A stretch of 6,728 nucleotides of DNA from CADCTB01 sp038214685. GTDB lineage: Bacteria > Actinomycetota > Acidimicrobiia > Acidimicrobiales > AC-14. Position 1 is the stretch's first letter, and the number at the start of each line of letters is the position of its first letter. A model generated the notes under the pieces. The model did no database searches. It saw only the letters and a list, made by a program, of their open reading frames with translations, and was not told the DNA's origin. Below, piece by piece: positions 1-5,827 of this stretch. The stretch lies in NCBI GenBank assembly GCA_038214685.1, contig JBBQRO010000183.1, forward strand, positions 1 to 6,728, read 5' to 3'. The position numbers were made by a program, and so were the translations under genes.

Positions 1-474
1 GACATCCGCGGCGAACGCTCGCAGGGCCGGGACCAGCTGGCCTCGGCGCATCCCGAGCGCCAGTCGCTCCACCTGGGGGCGGATCGGGCCTGGGGCGTGC
101 ACCGCCGACGCCTCGATCGTCTCCAGCAGCCCGTTCCCGCCGCGCAGGACGTCCCGCAGCTGGCCCGTCCAGGTGGCGATCGCTTCGGCCCGGGCGATCT
201 CGGCCTCCCGGGCCGCCTTCCCACCGAAGATCGACGGAAGGCTCGCAGCGATCGCCCCAAGGAGAACGGCTCCAACCGGCCAACCCGTGAGGAGCAGCAC
301 GACCAGCCCGACGAGCAACCCGACCCCCACCTGAACAAGGCGGCGGTCCTGGCCCGACGACCGTTCCCGGCGGATCGCCCGGGTTCCCCTGGGCACCCTG
401 CGGGCCCCCAGGACGCACACGAACACGCCGCAGCCGACGAGCATCCCGGCCAGCACCGACAGCCACCCGGTCAT
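1..474 (-). CDS. TadB-like type II secretion F-domain membrane protein, N-terminal part
   Basis: Probable inner-membrane platform protein of a Tad-like pilus or secretion apparatus; such proteins work with the CpaF/TadA ATPase at the cytoplasmic membrane. Reading starts at ATG 474-472 and stays open for 158 codons to the window edge, so the C-terminal part is missing. Visible segments are a hydrophobic helix at residues 5-23, an Arg-rich stretch at 25-45 (cytoplasmic), a pair of hydrophobic stretches at about 48-63 and 66-83, then the start of the F domain at about 102-158, including WTGQLRDVLRGG and LETIEASA, typical of actinobacterial TadB proteins. The ATG overlaps the TGA of the ATPase gene (ATGA, 474-471), indicating translational coupling. 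The TadB rather than TadC assignment rests on its place directly after cpaF and the N-terminal helix arrangement; family membership is more certain than the exact paralogue. Confidence 0.85.
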   Translation of the reverse strand, partial: MTGWLSVLAGMLVGCGVFVCVLGARRVPRGTRAIRRERSSGQDRRLVQVGVGLLVGLVVLLLTGWPVGAVLLGAIAASLPSIFGGKAAREAEIARAEAIATWTGQLRDVLRGGNGLLETIEASAVHAPGPIRPQVERLALGMRRGQLVPALRAFAADV

Positions 475-1814
475 CGGTGACCCCACGCCGCGCTGTTGAA
501 CCCGACCTCCTCGAGGCGGCGGAGGCTCTCCGGTTGGAACTCACCGCACGGGCCGCCACGGCCGTCGCGGTCCCGGTGCCAGACCTCATTCGAGGCGATC
601 CCCGAACCCTCGGTCCGGGGCACGACCTCCCGCACCGAGCTGATGTACCGCTCGATACCCCGGCTGGTCGTCCGCGCCTCGAGGTGGATGACGATGTCAA
701 CCGCGGAGGCGATGAGCTCCTCGGCCTGGTCCTTCGGGAGCCGCTCGGCCGACCGTGCACACATCAGGGCCAGCTTCGAGAACGCCGCCCTCGTCGACGG
801 CGCGTGGATCGTCGTCATGCTGCCCTCGTTGCCGCACGTCATCGCCGTCAGCAGCGCCATGATCTCCCCACCGCCCCGGGCCTCCCCGACGATGAACCGG
901 TCCGGCTCGGCCCGCAGGAGCCACTCCCCCAGCTCAGCCATGGTGATGCTGCCGGCCCCGTCCACGTTGGCTCCCCTCGGGCAGAAGCTCACCGCGTCCG
1001 GGTGAAGGTCGGGGAACCGATCGAGGGCCAGCTCCGGGGTGTCCTCCAGGACCGCCTTGCGCTCCCAAGCCGGGATCGTGTTGATCAGCACCCGGGCCAA
1101 GGTGGTCTTGCCCGTCCGCATCCCACCGCTGATCACCAGGTTGAACTTGGCCAACACCAACGAGCGGAGAAGGTTGACCTCGACGGCGGTGAGCATCCCG
1201 CCCTTCTGCAGGTCCTCCAGATGCACCAGGCCCAGGAAGTTGTGGCGCCGGATGACCAGCATCGGCCGGGACACGGCCATCACGGCGAAGACCCGGTCGC
1301 CGTTGGCCAGGGCGCAATCCAACCGGGGCGAGCCGGCGTCGAAGCGGCGCTCGATGCCGTCGGCCCGGAACGCTTCCTCGGCCAGACCCCTGATGATCTC
1401 GATGAGCCCGCCGTCGTCGGTGGCCAACGCCGGGCCCCGCTCCTTGCGGCCGTCCACGTAGGTGATCCAGGTCGTGCGGTAGTCGTTGGCCCGGATGCTC
1501 ATGACCGTCGGGTCGGTCAGGTACGCCTGCAGCTTCGACGACGGCGTGAGCAGGTCATCCAGCACGGCCCGGCCCAGCCGGTCCTCCTCCTCCGCGCTCG
1601 GCACCGGCCGTCCCTGCTCGAGGCAGGTCCTCGAGTGCCAATCGACGGCCTGCAGGACAAGGGCGTTCGCCAGCTGCTCCTGGTCAAGCTCCCCCAGCCT
1701 GGTCCCGTTCTCGGCTTCCACCTTCGCGATCGACACACCCAGCCGGTCACTCACCGCCGCTCGCAACGACGCCTGCGCGGCGGCGAACTCCCTCGCGCTC
1801 AGGGTGCTATCCAT
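471..1814 (-). CDS. TadA/CpaF-family secretion ATPase
   Basis: Hexameric cytoplasmic P-loop ATPase of the VirB11/CpaF family, expected to power assembly or secretion by a Tad-like machine. With ATG at 1814 the protein has 447 residues, a normal CpaF length. Residues 1-100 are a helical N-terminal region; the family's N-terminal domain follows (IRRHNFLGLVHLEDL, about 188-202). Walker A is GGMRTGKT at 230-237, the acidic VLEDTPEL box at 255-262, Walker B-like FIVGEARGGGE at 307-317 and the histidine box SMTTIHAPSTRAA at 332-344. All catalytic motifs are intact, so it should be active. The frame is open upstream to GTG/ATG-type starts near 1853, but ATG 1814 has a strong GGAGGG site nine bases ahead and overlaps the upstream stop by only eight bases, so I prefer it. 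Its TGA overlaps the TadB-like start. Family confidence is high; whether the machine is pilus, secretion or conjugation is inferred. Confidence 0.93.
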   Translation of the reverse strand: MDSTLSAREFAAAQASLRAAVSDRLGVSIAKVEAENGTRLGELDQEQLANALVLQAVDWHSRTCLEQGRPVPSAEEEDRLGRAVLDDLLTPSSKLQAYLTDPTVMSIRANDYRTTWITYVDGRKERGPALATDDGGLIEIIRGLAEEAFRADGIERRFDAGSPRLDCALANGDRVFAVMAVSRPMLVIRRHNFLGLVHLEDLQKGGMLTAVEVNLLRSLVLAKFNLVISGGMRTGKTTLARVLINTIPAWERKAVLEDTPELALDRFPDLHPDAVSFCPRGANVDGAGSITMAELGEWLLRAEPDRFIVGEARGGGEIMALLTAMTCGNEGSMTTIHAPSTRAAFSKLALMCARSAERLPKDQAEELIASAVDIVIHLEARTTSRGIERYISSVREVVPRTEGSGIASNEVWHRDRDGRGGPCGEFQPESLRRLEEVGFNSAAWGHR

Positions 1815-2649
1815 GGTGCGGATCCCTCCATCCGATCGGGGCGTAGGACTCATAGGGCGGCGCTGCCGGGCCCGGCGGTGGCGGGGCCGCTGCGGCCTCG
1901 TTCGCCTCGGCCAGCGCCCACGCCCGGGCGGCGACCGTGGTCATCGACTTGACCAGGCGGCTACGACCGACACGGCCGACGACGCCGGGCTCCTCGGACA
2001 GGCGAGCCGCCGCGCCCGGGTCGTCGCCCATCGTGCCGAGGACCTCCGCACCTATCCCGGCGGCCACCTCCGCCGCCTCGTACCGCGGCCCCCGGCCGTC
2101 CGAGCCGAACAGCAGGACCGCCGGGGAGCCTCCGGCGCCCCGTACCAGCTCGACGAGCGGCGCCAGATGGACCAGAGCGGCAGCCGTCGGCGCGCTGACC
2201 AGGACGACCAGGTCGGCCTGGACCGCAGTAGCAAGGGCCGGCGAGCCGGGCGACAGGCGCCCGCAGTCGATCACCGAGTCGATCCCCACTTCCAAGCCGC
2301 TCTCGCCCGCATCGGTCAGGGCCCGCAGGTGAACCGCCAGGCGCGCACCGACCATCTGCAGGGCAGCCGCCGCCTGGTGGCCGGCAGCCGGCCCGACGAC
2401 CACCTCCAGGTTCCCCACCACCTGCCGGTGCCGCAGGGCCTCGCCAGCATCGAAGCGGCGGCGGCCGGCCATGGCCAGGCTCACCAACCCGGGCTCGGGG
2501 GCGACACCTGGCCGCAGCAGCCAATCGCCTCCGGACGGGTCCGCGTCGACGAGCAGGCACCGGCGGCCGGTGGGTCGGAGCAACGTCAGCAGCTCCGCCG
2601 CGGTCGTCACGCCTCGACTCTTCGGTGAGGCCACAGCGATGACGGTCAT
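1807..2649 (-). CDS. ParA/MinD-like (TadZ/CpaE-type) protein with degenerate P-loop
   Basis: A 280-residue member of the ParA/MinD/SIMIBI fold, positioned where Tad loci carry TadZ/CpaE, which localises the machine at the membrane or pole. The N-terminus begins with a beta strand (MTVIAVASPK) leading into KSRGVTT at 10-16, where a ParA protein would show KGGVGKTT. The Walker A lysine of the GKT triplet is absent and replaced by GVTT. The following motifs are better kept: LLVDADPSGGDW at 32-43 (A'-type) and SVIDCGRL at 125-132 (Walker B-like). A second-half motif EVLGTMGDDPGAAARL at 202-217 resembles the late region of MinD/CpaE proteins. The C-terminus (251-269) is Ala/Pro-rich and probably disordered. 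Similar GVTT P-loops are known to me in actinobacterial ParA-like proteins, so this is probably a lineage feature, with weak or altered ATP use. Its ATG overlaps the SAF gene's TGA (2649-2646). Confidence 0.82.
   Translation of the reverse strand: MTVIAVASPKSRGVTTAAELLTLLRPTGRRCLLVDADPSGGDWLLRPGVAPEPGLVSLAMAGRRRFDAGEALRHRQVVGNLEVVVGPAAGHQAAAALQMVGARLAVHLRALTDAGESGLEVGIDSVIDCGRLSPGSPALATAVQADLVVLVSAPTAAALVHLAPLVELVRGAGGSPAVLLFGSDGRGPRYEAAEVAAGIGAEVLGTMGDDPGAAARLSEEPGVVGRVGRSRLVKSMTTVAARAWALAEANEAAAAPPPPGPAAPPYESYAPIGWRDPHHG
1824..1829 (-). promoter_or_regulatory. Shine-Dalgarno site fixing the ATPase start
   Basis: GGAGGG on the minus strand lies nine bases before ATG 1814 and inside the 3' end of the ParA-like gene. 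It favours this ATG over the in-frame start 13 codons upstream near 1853. Confidence 0.7.
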
Positions 2650-3320
2650 GGCGCAGGGAGCACCACCAGGCTGACCCGTCCCGCAGCGCTGGCCGCCACC
2701 ACAGCTGCGCCCTCCGGTTCGGGCAAGCTCAACGAAACCGCCGTGGTGCTCGTCGACGCCTCCGGCCGGCCCACCGCCGTCACCACGGCCGCCTCGGCGA
2801 GCACCACCGGCCGCGACTGGTCCGGCGCCCCACCCTGCCTTCCGGTGTCGACGACCTGAACCCGGGTCCCCGGCCGCAACACGGCCGGGAACTGGCCCGA
2901 CTTGAGGGACATCCCGACCAGCGCGTCTCCCTTCCGCAGCGCCGCCGAACCGCCAACCTGGCTTGGCGCCAACAGCGACCCAGGCGCCAACCCCGTCGCC
3001 GCCGCCTTGCCGATCACCTCGCGCCGACGTCCCGCCGAGACCGCTATCGACGATCCGACCGACGCCTTTGCCTCGCCAAGATCCTCGGCGGTTATCAGGG
3101 CGCCGGCTGCCACCGGCCTGGTCACCACCAGCACCGGCCGGCGCCGATCGAGACCGACGTGCAACCCGGCGAACAGCAACGCCCCCATGACGATCGCCGT
3201 GAGCCCGGCCAGGGCCATCGGCGCCGACCGCTTCGCCGTCGCCGCGCTCGACGGTGCCGGCCGGGGCTTCGCGCCATTCGTCAGAGACGGGGCCGGGCGC
3301 TGGGTTGTTGAGGAAGCCAT
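2646..3320 (-). CDS. SAF-domain membrane protein, CpaB/RcpC-like
   Basis: A 224-residue protein probably anchored in the cytoplasmic membrane with most of the chain outside. Residues 1-34 are a Ser/Ala/Pro-rich basic cytoplasmic tail; a single hydrophobic helix follows at 35-56 (MALAGLTAIVMGALLFAG). A SAF domain occupies about 62-125, with PVLVVTRPVAAGALITAEDL and the typical APGSLL turn. The C-terminal part (130-224) has CpaB-like strands, including LRPGTRVQVVD at 148-158. In Tad systems CpaB/RcpC supports the outer channel; a monoderm-type actinobacterium lacks the secretin, so the role here would be in the cell wall space (inference). Start ATG 3320 is preceded by AGGAG at 3332-3328, a site that overlaps the TAG stop of the upstream gene. 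The gene ends in ATGA with the ParA-like start. It is on the short side for CpaB proteins. Confidence 0.85.
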   Translation of the reverse strand: MASSTTQRPAPSLTNGAKPRPAPSSAATAKRSAPMALAGLTAIVMGALLFAGLHVGLDRRRPVLVVTRPVAAGALITAEDLGEAKASVGSSIAVSAGRRREVIGKAAATGLAPGSLLAPSQVGGSAALRKGDALVGMSLKSGQFPAVLRPGTRVQVVDTGRQGGAPDQSRPVVLAEAAVVTAVGRPEASTSTTAVSLSLPEPEGAAVVAASAAGRVSLVVLPAP

Positions 3321-3330
3321 CGGGGATCTC

Positions 3331-3876
3331 CTATGGGGCCGGAACGTTGAGGGTCTGGATCTCGGCCACCTGAACCGCGGTGGTGCTGGACCGGCGCGCC
3401 GTGCCCAAGTTCCCGCCGCCAGGAGCCCCGACGGCCACCCAGGTGACGTCCCACTCCAGGGTGGCTGTCACCGTGAACGTCTCGTTGGCCGATCGCGCAC
3501 TGGACCTCCGATAGGTGTGCTGGCAGTCCGACGGCTGCAGGTCATCGGCCACGCCCGGCACATAGGGCGTGCCCGGTCCGTCGCACGTCACCGACTCCCC
3601 GTCGCCCATGTCCCACACGACCCGGCTGGGCGTCGCCGTCACCGTCGACGTCACCCCACCCGCCGAGGCCGAAGCCGTTTGCGGCACCCACTGCGCTGAG
3701 CCGATCCACAGGAACACCGGCAGGTTGACCAGCTGGCGGATCGGCGGTGCCGGGCTCATCCCCGCCGTTGGTAGGGGGAGGGGCGTCTGCTGGACAGCCT
3801 CCTGGGCCAGCTCTCCGGGGGTGGGCAGCGGTTCCGGAGGCGCTCCTCTACCTGCTTGTCGGGGCGGGAGGATCAC
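3331..3876 (-). CDS. C-terminal part of interrupted protein with PKD-like domain
   Basis: If translated alone from GTG 3876, this gives 181 residues. It is in the same frame as the upstream half, with 11 open codons between the TAA and this GTG. The first 50 residues are Pro-rich with PTPGELAQEAVQQ at 18-30. A PKD-like beta domain follows: strand TVTATPSRVVWDMGDGE at 78-94 with the WDMGDG loop, VTCDGPGTPY at 96-105, and DCQHTYRRSSA at 117-127; C98 and C118 could form a disulphide outside the cell. The end (TFTVTATLEWDVTWV, then SSTTAVQVAEIQ) gives the last strands. There is no signal peptide and no convincing Shine-Dalgarno site before GTG 3876, so independent translation looks unlikely and an exported, functional product from this half alone is doubtful. 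The domain probably serves in adhesion or as a surface part of the secretion machine. Confidence 0.55.
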   Translation of the reverse strand: MILPPRQAGRGAPPEPLPTPGELAQEAVQQTPLPLPTAGMSPAPPIRQLVNLPVFLWIGSAQWVPQTASASAGGVTSTVTATPSRVVWDMGDGESVTCDGPGTPYVPGVADDLQPSDCQHTYRRSSARSANETFTVTATLEWDVTWVAVGAPGGGNLGTARRSSTTAVQVAEIQTLNVPAP

Positions 3877-3909
3877 GAACCGGCCTGGCTGGCCTTCACA
3901 CCGCTTGTA

Positions 3910-3912
3910 TTA
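3910..3912 (-). other. In-frame TAA separating two halves of one protein
   Basis: On the minus strand the codons read CGG GCG TAA TAC AAG CGG TGT. The frames on both sides match: 3876 and 3912 differ by 36 bases, a multiple of three. No frameshift is needed to rejoin the halves. Confidence 0.85.
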
Positions 3913-4293
3913 CGCCCGTGAACCGTCGGCGGTGATGTTCGAGCCCCCCTGAGCGAGCTGCTCAGGGGTTGGCCCGCCAAGAGCCGGAGTGACGCCCAGA
4001 GAGTCGGCCATACCCATCAGCACAGCCAGTTCCCAGGGCACCTTCGTGTACGTGCACGTCGGAGCTGATGACCCTCCGTGCGACCCGCCGCCACCGCCCG
4101 ATTTTCCAGGAGTCGCAGGAGCCGATCCGCCGACCGTCTCCGTGCCCCCGGGAGATCCCGCTCCCGCCGTGACACTTCCGTCCTGTTGCCCGCCGATCGC
4201 CTGTTGGGCATCGGCCCGCTGTGGGCGTATGACCACGAGGACCACCGTGAGCCCGACGGTCAGCAGCGCCATCGACGTCAGGACCCTGCGCAC
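3910..4293 (-). CDS. N-terminal part of interrupted PKD-like protein (signal peptide and linker)
   Basis: With GTG 4293 this half encodes 127 residues. Residues 1-17 read RR followed by a long hydrophobic stretch (LTSMALLTVGLTVVLVVI, about 4-21), then a PQRADAQ region near 24-30 that looks like a signal peptidase site. A low-complexity Gly/Ser/Thr linker fills about 33-77. The conserved CTYTKV block lies at 80-85, and a PTPEQLAQ segment at 108-115. Translation stops at TAA 3912-3910 in the middle of what looks like a continuing domain. The frame is open further to GTG 4329, which would overlap the upstream gene by 52 bases; ATG 4272, five bases after the upstream TGA, is a second alternative but loses the Arg-Arg pair. 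If the stop is real, the product would be a short exported peptide without its main domain. Confidence 0.6.
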   Translation of the reverse strand: MRRVLTSMALLTVGLTVVLVVIRPQRADAQQAIGGQQDGSVTAGAGSPGGTETVGGSAPATPGKSGGGGGSHGGSSAPTCTYTKVPWELAVLMGMADSLGVTPALGGPTPEQLAQGGSNITADGSRA

Positions 4294-4952
4294 GACGCGT
4301 CCACGCTGGTGAAGTTGCTCTGCTTCCACACGTCACCGATCTTCTTCATGGTCACGGTCGCCCTCTGGACGACTCGGGTCGCGGGCTCGACTCGCGCGCC
4401 GGTGGTCGCGTTGACGGTCCCGGTGGCGTCCTCCACGCAGTCGATGATCGACGCTGTGCTTGGGGTCAGCTCGGACACCTGCGGGTTTAGGAGCTTGACC
4501 TCGCCGTCGAAGATCTCGTTGCTCGACTTCATCTTCACCAAGGTCAACTGCACGGCCGCAAGCGACGTTCCAACCCGATGCGCACGCAGTCGATCATCGT
4601 CCGCTGTCGCCTTGGAATCGCGGCCCACCGCCAGGTACTCGTCCCACGCAGCCCTGTAGGCGGCGATGACTTCGGCCTTGATGGCTGCCTGCGGATCGGC
4701 GGCCGTCGGTGCTGTTGCCGGCGTCGTCACTGGCGACGTGGCCGGTCCGCCGAGGGGGACCTGCTCCTTCCCGGGGTCGCCGCTGGTAAACACGATGGCT
4801 CCCGCGACCAGGGCGATCGCTGCAGCCAGGGCGCCAAGGACCAGGACGATGGGCCACAGCCGGCGGCCGCCGTCGCCCGCCGGCGACGGGCTTCCTGGGC
4901 CGGGTGGGTAGGCGCCCGGCCGGGGCGGCTCGATCGGCGATTGATCACTCAT
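4278..4952 (-). CDS. Single-pass membrane protein with NTF2-like outer domain
   Basis: A 224-residue protein I do not recognise by name. Residues 1-30 are a Pro/Gly-rich cytoplasmic tail, 32-56 a strong transmembrane helix (RLWPIVLVLGALAAAIALVAG), and 60-85 a Pro/Thr linker. The outer domain begins with a helix AAIKAEVIAAYRAAWDEYL (89-107) and ends with strands containing DCVEDATG (171-178), TTGARVEP and VWKQSNF (208-214). This order, with a helix rich in Y/W followed by strands ending in a Trp, is typical of actinobacterial NTF2/SnoaL-like extracellular domains; VirB8 of type IV secretion has the same fold, but I cannot show homology. I chose ATG 4952 over the more upstream frame opening because a GGTGAGG site lies five bases ahead and the ATG overlaps the preceding TGA (ATGA). 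Its TGA at 4278 overlaps the next gene's likely start. Probably an assembly or scaffold part of the same machine. Confidence 0.78.
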   Translation of the reverse strand: MSDQSPIEPPRPGAYPPGPGSPSPAGDGGRRLWPIVLVLGALAAAIALVAGAIVFTSGDPGKEQVPLGGPATSPVTTPATAPTAADPQAAIKAEVIAAYRAAWDEYLAVGRDSKATADDDRLRAHRVGTSLAAVQLTLVKMKSSNEIFDGEVKLLNPQVSELTPSTASIIDCVEDATGTVNATTGARVEPATRVVQRATVTMKKIGDVWKQSNFTSVDASCAGS

Positions 4953-5053
4953 TCGGTCCTCACCTTTCCTTCGTTGACGTCCTCGATCAGGGCCGCCGAG
5001 GTCTCGAACTGCAACGGCATCACCACCGCGCCCTTCTCCTTCTCGCTCTGCAT
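4949..5053 (-). CDS. Hypothetical small protein, 34 residues
   Basis: From ATG 5053 this gives MQSEKEKGAVVMPLQF and then a short acidic tail ending KVRTE. I do not recognise it. Support comes from its codons (third bases G or C in 31 of 34) and its TGA, which overlaps the ATG of the membrane protein gene (ATGA), a junction typical of this operon. A GTG at about 5027 with GGAG nine bases ahead, or ATG 5021 overlapping the 60-residue frame's TGA (TGATG), would make a 23-25 residue peptide instead. It may equally be the true C-terminus of the 60-residue frame after a lost or gained base. Confidence 0.4.
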   Translation of the reverse strand: MQSEKEKGAVVMPLQFETSAALIEDVNEGKVRTE

Positions 5054-5202
5054 GCAATCCACTCGAGCCGCTCGGGGTAGCGGAGCCAGGGCCACGCCTC
5101 CACATCTGGCAGGTACCGGATCCAGACGCCGGCGGCCCGAGCCACGGGCTTGGGGAACTCGCACCGCCGCTTGCGCAGGCAGTCGTACACCCGCAGGATC
5201 AT
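5020..5202 (-). CDS. Hypothetical small protein, 60 residues, Trp/Arg-rich
   Basis: ATG 5202 opens a 60-residue frame starting MILRVYDCLRKRRCEFPKPV and including VWIRYLPDVEAWPWLRYPE at about 26-44. It has five Trp in its last two thirds, many Arg, and no signal or membrane segment. I recognise no family. For the first 48 codons nearly all third bases are G or C, which is the coding signature here and is not seen in the other two minus frames. In the final dozen codons this signature vanishes and appears in the frame of the 34-residue peptide. The start has only a weak ribosome site, and the frame upstream is also open to a TGA, so the N-terminus is unsure. It may be a real small protein, or the middle of a longer gene damaged by indels. 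Confidence 0.45.
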   Translation of the reverse strand: MILRVYDCLRKRRCEFPKPVARAAGVWIRYLPDVEAWPWLRYPERLEWIACRARRRRARW

Positions 5203-5594
5203 CGGGAACCGAAGCGCTCGCCGGTCCTGCGCGTGCCGACCAGGCTCGCGTATAGCGCCTCAGCTGCCGCCAGCGCCGGACCGCCCACATCCCGGCACGG
5301 TAGTTTCGTACGGGCCCGAAATGGCGGTTCTTGGTGTCCAGCGGCCGTTGAAGTCCAGCTCGGCCCTTGTCGACATCGGCTTCCCGTGGGGAGCGCGCGG
5401 GTCCACCGTTCAGCGCCCCGATGTTCGCCAACCCCGGCTCCTCACTGTGCCGCGAACTCAGCGGCGCGCCACGACGGGCGAACTCGACAGTGGGGGAGGG
5501 GCCGGAGTGCATCACCGGGGCGGACCGCGAGCCCCCGCTACATCCAGCGAGCGCACCCTCACCGCAGGCCGGGCCCGCCGACGCAGCGGACACC

Positions 5595-5613
5595 CCCCAG
5601 GACCACGCTGGGG
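5595..5613. repeat. Inverted repeat CCCCAG-N7-CTGGGG
   Basis: A perfect 6-base inverted repeat with a 7-base spacer in the divergent region. It could be an operator half-site pair or a small hairpin; there is no U-tract to make it a terminator. Confidence 0.35.
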
Positions 5614-5687
5614 CCCGGCGGTGAGAACGGAATCCACACGTACCGATGGGGGTCTGCGGCGTCGACCTCCCGGCTTCGGCGGCCGAA

Positions 5688-5723
5688 ACCAGACGGCCGC
5701 GCAAGCCACACCAGACACCAGAC
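5688..5723 (+). repeat. Upstream ACCAGAC motifs (three copies)
   Basis: Copies begin at 5688, 5710 and 5717; the last two are direct tandem copies with no spacer. They extend the 12-bp repeat cluster downstream and share its strand and core. Confidence 0.6.
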
Positions 5724-5759
5724 ACGTCGGATCGCCCAACAAATCCAGGGAAACGTGGC

Positions 5760-5795
5760 AGACCAGACAGCAGACCAGACAGCAGACCAGACAGC
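5760..5795 (+). repeat. 12-bp tandem repeat AGACCAGACAGC, three perfect copies
   Basis: Copies at 5760-5771, 5772-5783 and 5784-5795 are identical, each containing the ACCAGAC core, and end 32 bases before the regulator ATG. The 12-bp period is slightly over one DNA turn and would put protein-binding sites on nearly one face. It may be an operator for the sigma-like gene or its divergent operon, or a simple slippage tract. Confidence 0.85.
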
Positions 5796-5827
5796 TCGCA
5801 CGACACCCCGGGCGCACCGTCGCCCCC

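Larger units (their letters stand above)
3331..4293 (-). pseudogene. Secreted PKD-like protein gene interrupted by one in-frame TAA
   Basis: One reading frame runs 321 codons from GTG 4293 to TAG 3331 and is broken only by TAA at 3912-3910. The upstream part gives a signal sequence, a Gly/Ser linker and a CTYTKV motif. The downstream part continues with YKRCEGQPGRF immediately after the stop, then a Pro-rich linker and a PKD-like domain. Actinobacterial proteins of this type, found in Tad/type IV-like loci, carry these blocks in this order in one chain, with an aromatic plus CxGQ-type block between the two. The stop sits next to a TAC codon, so a single base change from TAC or TAT would explain it. 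It could be a true nonsense mutation, a sequencing or assembly error, or readthrough; the sequence cannot decide. Start choice is uncertain: GTG 4327-4329, GTG 4293 or ATG 4272. Confidence 0.75.
5376..5827. other. Divergent non-coding region between the operon and the sigma-like gene
   Basis: About 450 bases between the start of the small-ORF region and the plus-strand regulator. It contains the ACCAGAC repeat cluster (5688-5795) and a 6-bp inverted repeat CCCCAG/CTGGGG (5595-5613). I see no tRNA, clear rho-independent terminator or convincing -35/-10 pair. The minus strand stays open from ATG 5512 through this region to 4949, and a fragment near 5490-5400 has fairly G/C-rich third bases, so a short undetected minus-strand coding part cannot be excluded. 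Promoters of both units should lie here. Confidence 0.5.

Noticed and set aside
477..1952. Long plus-strand open frame (491 codons) opposite the ATPase
   Set aside because: It is the antisense of the intact CpaF gene, rich in Arg, Pro and His as expected for a high-GC shadow frame, without any domain.
1486..2628. Plus-strand open frame spanning the ATPase and ParA-like genes
   Set aside because: Runs antisense to two well-supported genes with conserved motifs and has low-complexity composition.
3936..3948. GTTCGAGCCCC, resembling a tRNA T-arm
   Set aside because: No matching acceptor, D or anticodon arm nearby, and the bases lie in the coding frame of the PKD-like protein.
5760..5795. Repeat peptides such as DQTADQTADQTA in alternative frames
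   Set aside because: They are a simple consequence of the 12-bp DNA repeat; no start, ribosome site or coding signature supports a translated repeat protein here.
5688..5795. Possible CRISPR array from the ACCAGAC repeats
   Set aside because: Units are only 7-12 bases with no equal-length spacers; no cas genes are in the window.
5150..5827. N-terminal extension of the sigma-like frame upstream of ATG 5828
   Set aside because: No good start codon with a ribosome site, passes through the tandem repeats and gives low-complexity Arg/Gln-rich sequence.
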